From: Candidatus Cloacimonadota bacterium
Lineage (GTDB): Bacteria; Muiribacteriota; UBA6191; JACPRK01
DNA: 10,117 nucleotides
Reading direction: 5' to 3'
Assembly: GCA_021772705.1 (NCBI GenBank)
Contig: JAJFLN010000338.1
Coordinates: 1 to 10,117 of the forward strand
The position numbers were made by a program, and so were the translations under genes. Positions 6,023 through 10,117 of the stretch are shown here, piece after piece. Every line of letters begins with the position of its first letter. Position 1 is the stretch's first letter. Below the pieces are notes generated by a model, which was not told where the DNA came from, searched no databases, and saw only the letters and a program-made list of their open reading frames with translations.

Positions 6023-7639
6023 TTGGCCGATCAGGGCGTGGACGGTTCTCCCCAGGAGTCGACCGGGCCCGCTGTCGCCTCTCCGTTAGGTCCAACGGAT
6101 CCGAGGGGCACGGGAGCGAAGGTGGTTCGGAATACCCTCTGGAACACCTTCAACTTCCTGGTCACCCTGCCGATCGGCCTCTATCTGACGCCCTTCGTCA
6201 TCAACGCCCTGGGTGACGACGACTACGGGGTCTGGGCCCTCATCGGGACCTTCATCTCCGTGTCGGCCTTGGCCGACCTGGGCATCACCACGGCGCTGAA
6301 CCACTTCGTGGCCAAGCACAACGCCCGGAGGGAGCCGGAGATCATCGACCGGATGGTGAACACGGCCTTCGTGGTCTACATCGCCGTCTGTACCCCCCTG
6401 CTTTTGGTTCTCCTGTCCGTCACGGAGCCCATGGTGAAGGTCTTCTTCCAGGTGCCCCCGGAGCGGATTCCCGAGATCTCTCTCTTCGTCCAGGCCAGCT
6501 TGGGGATCTTCTTCCTCCGCCTCGTGATGACCGGTTACTTCAGCGCCGTCGCCGGATTGCAACGCTTCGATGTGCTGAACGCCACGGCGATCCTCTTCTC
6601 CTTCATCTCCCTCTTTGGAACCGTCTGGGTCCTCAGTGCCGGCCACGGGCTGACGGGCCTGGTGGGGTTCAACATCGCCCAGATGCTTCTCGGAATCGTC
6701 GTCTCCTGGATTCAGGTGAAATGGTTCCTTCCTTACGTGGGCTTCCGGCCCTGGCTGTTCAACCGCTCCGATGCCCGGGAGATCCTGGGTTATAGCTTTC
6801 ACATCTTCCTGGGGAACGTGTCGGGGCTGATCTTCAGCCAGATGGACAAGCTGATCATCGGCGGGTTCTTGCAGGTTCGCTTCGTGGGCTACTACCACGT
6901 GGCCACCGACATCGTCGGCAAGGCCAGAATGGTGCCCCAGAACCTGGTGGGACCGATCCTGACCGCCGCATCCGAACTTCACGCCGGGGGACAGGACGGG
7001 GCGATCCGGAAGCTCTACCTCAGGAGTCAGAGATATGTGGTGCTGGCAGGTCTGCCGGGATTCACCTGGTTGATCCTCTTCGCCCGGCCCTTCGTGGACA
7101 GCTGGATCGGTCCGGGACGGGACGCCATGATCTTGACCTTTCAGCTGCTGTCGGGAGCCACGGCGATTCACATGATGGCCGTGCCCGGGGCCCAGATCCT
7201 GGCGGGCCTGAAGATGCCCCAGTACTGGAACTACCTGGGGATGGCTTCCGTGGCCGTGAACCTGGTCTTCAGTTTGGGGCTGATTCACTGGCTCGGCTAC
7301 CTGGCCGTGGTGCTTGGCAGCGGGATCGGTCTGATCCTGACTGCCGTGCTCTTCCTGCCCAGGGTCCACGCCAAGCTTGGCCTGGACCTGAGAACGGTCT
7401 GGAGAGAGTGCTGGGTCCAGCCCGCCCTGGCCGGGGCCTTGACAGTGGCTGTCACGGTGCTGATGGGCCTGCCGGGAATGTGCGACAGCCTGGTGAAGGT
7501 GTTGCTCATGGTCCCCGGCTACTCCCTGATCTACGGCCTGGCTCTTCTGCTCGCCGGCTTTCCTCAGGAGGTCGATCGGGCCCTGCTCGAGCGGCACTTG
7601 CCTGGCTGGCTAGCCGCCTGGATTCCGGTGAGGCGATGA
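6023..7639 (+). CDS. Wzx-type oligosaccharide flippase (MOP superfamily)
   Basis: This encodes 538 residues from TTG 6023, supported by AGGAG ending 6 bases upstream; no ATG fits better. A polar tail of about 32 residues precedes roughly 12-14 hydrophobic helices (for example about 39-61, 69-91, 114-134, 152-175, 184-206, 208-231, 256-281, 337-356, 402-446 and 464-512). The segment DDDYGVWALIGTFISVSALADLGITTAL (split here as residues 65-80 and 81-92) is the hallmark N-terminal helix pair of the polysaccharide-transporter family. Members of this family move undecaprenyl-linked glycan units from the cytoplasmic to the outer face of the inner membrane for O-antigen, capsule or exopolysaccharide assembly. 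The stop overlaps the next glycosyltransferase start by 4 bases (ATGA), and a further glycosyltransferase lies downstream, which supports a polysaccharide role. The transported glycan cannot be read from sequence. A wzx symbol is not assigned because the pathway type is unproven. Confidence 0.88.
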   Translation: MADQGVDGSPQESTGPAVASPLGPTDPRGTGAKVVRNTLWNTFNFLVTLPIGLYLTPFVINALGDDDYGVWALIGTFISVSALADLGITTALNHFVAKHNARREPEIIDRMVNTAFVVYIAVCTPLLLVLLSVTEPMVKVFFQVPPERIPEISLFVQASLGIFFLRLVMTGYFSAVAGLQRFDVLNATAILFSFISLFGTVWVLSAGHGLTGLVGFNIAQMLLGIVVSWIQVKWFLPYVGFRPWLFNRSDAREILGYSFHIFLGNVSGLIFSQMDKLIIGGFLQVRFVGYYHVATDIVGKARMVPQNLVGPILTAASELHAGGQDGAIRKLYLRSQRYVVLAGLPGFTWLILFARPFVDSWIGPGRDAMILTFQLLSGATAIHMMAVPGAQILAGLKMPQYWNYLGMASVAVNLVFSLGLIHWLGYLAVVLGSGIGLILTAVLFLPRVHAKLGLDLRTVWRECWVQPALAGALTVAVTVLMGLPGMCDSLVKVLLMVPGYSLIYGLALLLAGFPQEVDRALLERHLPGWLAAWIPVRR

Positions 7640-8826
7640 GGATCACCCTCTTCTGTCACGACCTGTCGTCCAACGCCTTTGGTCGGGCATATCTGTTGGC
7701 CGATGTGCTCCGGCGGCGTCACGAGGTGGAGGTGGCCGGCCCGATCCTGGGGGAGGCTCTCTGGCCACCCTGCGACGTGGCGCCCTTTCCCGTGAGAGCC
7801 GTGCCTGGGGGCCGGTGGCCTGGATTCATCTCTTCTGTCCGCCGCCTCGTGAGGGAGACCCGGGCCGATGTCTGTTACGCCGTGAAGGCCATGCCCTCCT
7901 CCATGGGGGTGGCCTGGATCGCCGCTCGGGCTCATGGCATTCCCTGGATTCTCGACACCGATGACTGGGAGCTCGGATTCCAGATCGCCGAGGAGGAGGA
8001 GCAGGGCGTCTCCCGGCCCGTCCGCTGCCTCAAGTCCCTGTTTCCCACACCTCGAATCAACTCGAAGGCTCTGGTGGGGTGGATGGAGCGATTGAGTAGC
8101 CGTGCTCCGGCCCGGACCACGGTCAGCGCGTTTCTCGATGGCAAGTACGGCGGCGGGGCCGCGATCGTCCCTCACGTCCGGGACCTGGACTGGCTCGATC
8201 CAGAGCGCCACGACGGCCAGGAGCTGCGGGCGTCACTGGGCCTGAAGGACAGGAAGACGGTCCTTTATCTGGGCAGCGCCCGGAGCTACAAGGGCGTGGA
8301 AGACCTGGTGGAGGCAGCGTCCCGTATCGAGGGATCTGACGTGACGGTCCTGCTCGTCGGAACTCCGGCCGAGCATCCACTGATCGCCGGGCTGCTCCAG
8401 CGTTTCTCCGGAATACTCCATGTTCAGGGGCCCGTGCCATTTGCCGATATGCCGCGCTGGATCGCCGCGGCGGACCTGGTCGTTCTACCTCAGCGCAGAG
8501 ATCCGAGAACCCTGGGCCAGATGCCGGCCAAGCTGACCGACGCCATGGCCATGGCCCGGCCCGTGGTGGCGACGGACCTGGCCGACATCGGAGCCACACT
8601 CGGCCCAGGGGGCGTCCTCGTCCCGCCCGGTGATGTGGCTGCCCTGTCCCGGACCATGGGTGATCTGCTGACCGATCCGGACCGGCTCCTGGCCCTGGGC
8701 CGTGCCGGACGCCTGCACGCCGAGGCCACTCTGGGATACGATGTGGCCGCCGAGAGACTGGAGCAGGTGCTCGCCAGGCTCCTGAAGCCAATACCCCCAA
8801 ACCCCCAATTGGACTGGTGGGACTGA
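7636..8826 (+). CDS. GT-B fold glycosyltransferase, GT4-like with altered donor motif
   Basis: This encodes 396 residues from ATG 7636, which overlaps the flippase stop (ATGA) and gives the expected first strand MRITLFCHD. The frame continues upstream, but only inside the flippase gene. The N-terminal half is the acceptor domain, with TDDWELGF at 108-115. The C-terminal half is the nucleotide-sugar domain. It starts with the strand VLYLGSARSYKG (209-220), where S217 and K219 sit at the usual phosphate-binding loop, and continues to LVVLPQRRDP and AKLTDAMAMARPVVATD (298-314). The usual E-x7-E pair of GT4 enzymes is not preserved: the second position is D302 and the first is not acidic. Sugar and acceptor are unknown. 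The tail ends in a Pro/Trp-rich stretch (PIPPNPQLDWWD). It is probably cytoplasmic or peripheral to the inner membrane, acting on the glycan that the coupled flippase exports. Confidence 0.85.
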   Translation: MRITLFCHDLSSNAFGRAYLLADVLRRRHEVEVAGPILGEALWPPCDVAPFPVRAVPGGRWPGFISSVRRLVRETRADVCYAVKAMPSSMGVAWIAARAHGIPWILDTDDWELGFQIAEEEEQGVSRPVRCLKSLFPTPRINSKALVGWMERLSSRAPARTTVSAFLDGKYGGGAAIVPHVRDLDWLDPERHDGQELRASLGLKDRKTVLYLGSARSYKGVEDLVEAASRIEGSDVTVLLVGTPAEHPLIAGLLQRFSGILHVQGPVPFADMPRWIAAADLVVLPQRRDPRTLGQMPAKLTDAMAMARPVVATDLADIGATLGPGGVLVPPGDVAALSRTMGDLLTDPDRLLALGRAGRLHAEATLGYDVAAERLEQVLARLLKPIPPNPQLDWWD

Positions 8827-8880
8827 GAGTGGTGATGAACACTTGAATGACATGCGACAGCTTGACCTGTTCATCCGGGT

Positions 8881-8901
8881 CCAGGGGCCAATGGCCCCTG
8901 G
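8881..8901. repeat. First hairpin of a tandem double-hairpin intergenic element
   Basis: Perfect 9-bp arms CCAGGGGCC (8881-8889) and GGCCCCTGG (8893-8901) surround an AAT loop. It is separated by only 8 bases from a second perfect hairpin at 8910-8926. Having two strong hairpins back to back, 55 bases after the glycosyltransferase stop, is more than one terminator needs. From memory, GC-rich tandem hairpins with CAGGGG/CCCCTG arms recur between genes in unrelated bacteria, which would make this a REP-like repeat. That link is not tested here. Confidence 0.6.
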
Positions 8902-8909
8902 CGGGAGTT

Positions 8910-8930
8910 CGAGGGCAGAGCCCTCGTTTT
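8910..8930 (+). terminator. Intrinsic terminator after the first glycosyltransferase
   Basis: A 7-bp stem, CGAGGGC (8910-8916) with GCCCTCG (8920-8926), has an AGA loop and is followed directly by TTTT (8927-8930). This is the form of a rho-independent terminator on the plus strand, about 85 bases after the stop of the upstream glycosyltransferase gene. It implies that the next glycosyltransferase has its own promoter or depends on read-through. Confidence 0.7.
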
Positions 8931-9000
8931 CAAACATTCCATTCACCAATTCATGGGCATTGGTCCCAGAGCCCTCTCGGACCGGGAGACCTGGGCATTC

Positions 9001-10117
9001 GTGACCGCTCTGCACATCTGTTACATGAGCCGGTCCACCGTTGAGCAGGGACTGACGGGGGGCATGGAGGTTCACGGCGCCGTCCTGACTCGCGGCCTGG
9101 CCCAACTCGGGGATCGGGTCACGGTGCTGACCACAGCCCACCCGGAGGGACGGCTGGAACAGGAGTCCCATGGCGTGCAGATCCGGTTCCTGCCAGGCTC
9201 TGTCAGCGGCCTCTACTCGCCGGAGTACTTCCAGGGGACCGTCTCGGCCCTGTCCGAACTTCACCGTGCAGATCCCGTCGACGTGGTGCTGGGTCAAAGC
9301 GCCGGGGCCCGGGCCTACTTGACCAGTCCGGCCCGGCGGGAGATGGGAGTCCCGGTGGTCTCCATCTTTCACGGCCTCCAGAGCTGGGAGAACTACAGCC
9401 GCTGGGCTGCAGCCAGCGGGGTCCTGGGAATGGCCAAGGCTGCCTACCGGATACTCGAATCCCTTCCGGAAGTCCTCTCCCTGCAGAACTCAAACGTCGA
9501 CCTGGCCGGTCTGATCGGCGTCAGTGAAGAGCTGGCGGAGGCCATGCGGCGCCGGTATCCAGCTGTCGCCGACCGGGTCCACTGTGTTCCCAACGGAGTC
9601 GATCCGGAGCGGTTCCGTTCAGATCCCGAACGCCGCCGGGCCGTACGGGAGAGACTCGGTCTTCTCGATGACGTCCCGGTGATCTTGATGGCTGGCCGCC
9701 TGGTCCGGGAGAAGGGTTTTCACATCGGCCTGGAGCTCCTGGCATCCATGACCGCCGCCGCCGTGCCGGGACGATTGCTGATCCTCGGCTCCGGTCCGGA
9801 GGAGCCGGCCCTGAAGATTCTCACGGGCCGTCTGGGTCTGGAGGACCGGGTGACGTTTTGCGGCGCCGTCACCTCCGAGCGGATGCCCGAGTACTACGAT
9901 GCCTGCGACCTCTTCATCCTTCCTACGGTCCGCTGGGAGGGTCTCCCCATGTCCATACTGGAGGCCATGGCCAGTTCCAGACCCGTGCTGGCGACCCGCC
10001 GGGGGGGAGTCCCTACGGCAGTCGACCACGGGCAGACGGGCCTGCTGGTCGACGAGGCCACCGTGCCGGCCATGGCGCCGGAGCTGCGCCGTCTGTTGCT
10101 GGACCGCGACCTCAGGG
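9001..10117 (+). CDS. GT4 family glycosyltransferase, 3' end truncated by window
   Basis: At least 372 residues are encoded; the frame is open to the window end with no stop. GTG 9001 is chosen because it places the first strand (ALHICYMS) at the N-terminus and has GGGAG 12 bases upstream. ATG 8953 (16 residues longer, no ribosome binding site) and ATG 9025 are alternatives. The acceptor domain begins with the glycine loop GLTGGMEVHGAVLTRGLAQLG. The donor domain shows VPNGVDPERF (197-206), the phosphate-contacting GRLVREKG with R233 and K238, and the canonical E-x7-E pair E313/E321 in EGLPMSILEAMA. A retaining transferase using a nucleotide-activated sugar is therefore expected. It lies after a terminator, so it probably has separate transcription from the upstream flippase and glycosyltransferase, though it likely serves the same surface glycan. 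No sugar specificity can be read. Confidence 0.9.
   Translation, partial: MTALHICYMSRSTVEQGLTGGMEVHGAVLTRGLAQLGDRVTVLTTAHPEGRLEQESHGVQIRFLPGSVSGLYSPEYFQGTVSALSELHRADPVDVVLGQSAGARAYLTSPARREMGVPVVSIFHGLQSWENYSRWAAASGVLGMAKAAYRILESLPEVLSLQNSNVDLAGLIGVSEELAEAMRRRYPAVADRVHCVPNGVDPERFRSDPERRRAVRERLGLLDDVPVILMAGRLVREKGFHIGLELLASMTAAAVPGRLLILGSGPEEPALKILTGRLGLEDRVTFCGAVTSERMPEYYDACDLFILPTVRWEGLPMSILEAMASSRPVLATRRGGVPTAVDHGQTGLLVDEATVPAMAPELRRLLLDRDLR

Larger units (their letters stand above)
8827..9000. other. Intergenic stretch between the two glycosyltransferase genes
   Basis: Apart from the two hairpins, this 174-base gap holds a 6-bp inverted repeat, ACCAAT (8945-8950) with ATTGGT (8959-8964), and a 10-base direct repeat, CAGAGCCCTC, at 8916-8925 and 8967-8976. 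No convincing -35/-10 pair was found for the second glycosyltransferase. The 8866-9000 part is open in that gene's frame, but the translation upstream of 9001 is not protein-like. Confidence 0.4.

Noticed and set aside
6086..7597. 503-residue minus-strand open frame opposite the flippase
   Set aside because: It is rich in His, Gln, Gly and Asp with no recognisable domain, and the plus-strand frame is a clear membrane transporter. It is a shadow from third-position GC bias.

Overview
The window comes from a high-GC bacterial chromosome or large replicon. It is probably from a Gram-negative, since it has Sec-type leaders and a Wzx-like lipid-linked glycan flippase. Nothing in it fixes the phylum. 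No rRNA, tRNA, CRISPR, transposase or integrase is visible. Seven coding regions are supported, and two of them run off the window ends.

Left part, minus strand (about 3555 down to 1): three genes read leftwards. The first encodes a 439-aa exported protein with a beta-propeller-like hydrophobicity pattern. After a 117-base gap comes a 574-aa exported protein rich in beta strand, with Ig-like segments and eight cysteines. A small protein with four CxxC pairs (two zinc ribbons) follows, coupled to it by an ATGA stop/start overlap. That last gene is truncated by the window start. It looks more like phage or plasmid cargo than like its exported neighbours.

Divergent control region (3556-3809): GC-rich inverted repeats are followed by a good sigma70-type promoter for the rightward genes. 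Its predicted transcription start falls almost on the GTG that best fits the radical SAM protein, so the first message may be leaderless.

Right part, plus strand (3810 to the end): a B12-binding-type radical SAM protein (DUF4070-like C-terminus), a two-CBS-domain adenylate-sensor-like protein, a Wzx-type flippase, and a GT4-like glycosyltransferase that overlaps the flippase stop by 4 bases. A tandem double hairpin then follows; its second hairpin is a textbook intrinsic terminator. After it comes a second, canonical GT4 glycosyltransferase that continues past the window end. The flippase and the two glycosyltransferases indicate the edge of a surface-polysaccharide locus. Whether the radical SAM and CBS proteins belong to it functionally cannot be decided from the sequence.

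The points most worth a second look are the tandem double-hairpin element at 8881-8930, the possibly leaderless promoter/start at 3774-3812, the inverted repeat that abuts the CBS-gene ribosome binding site, and the tandem zinc-ribbon gene at the left edge. No clearly new biological system was recognised.
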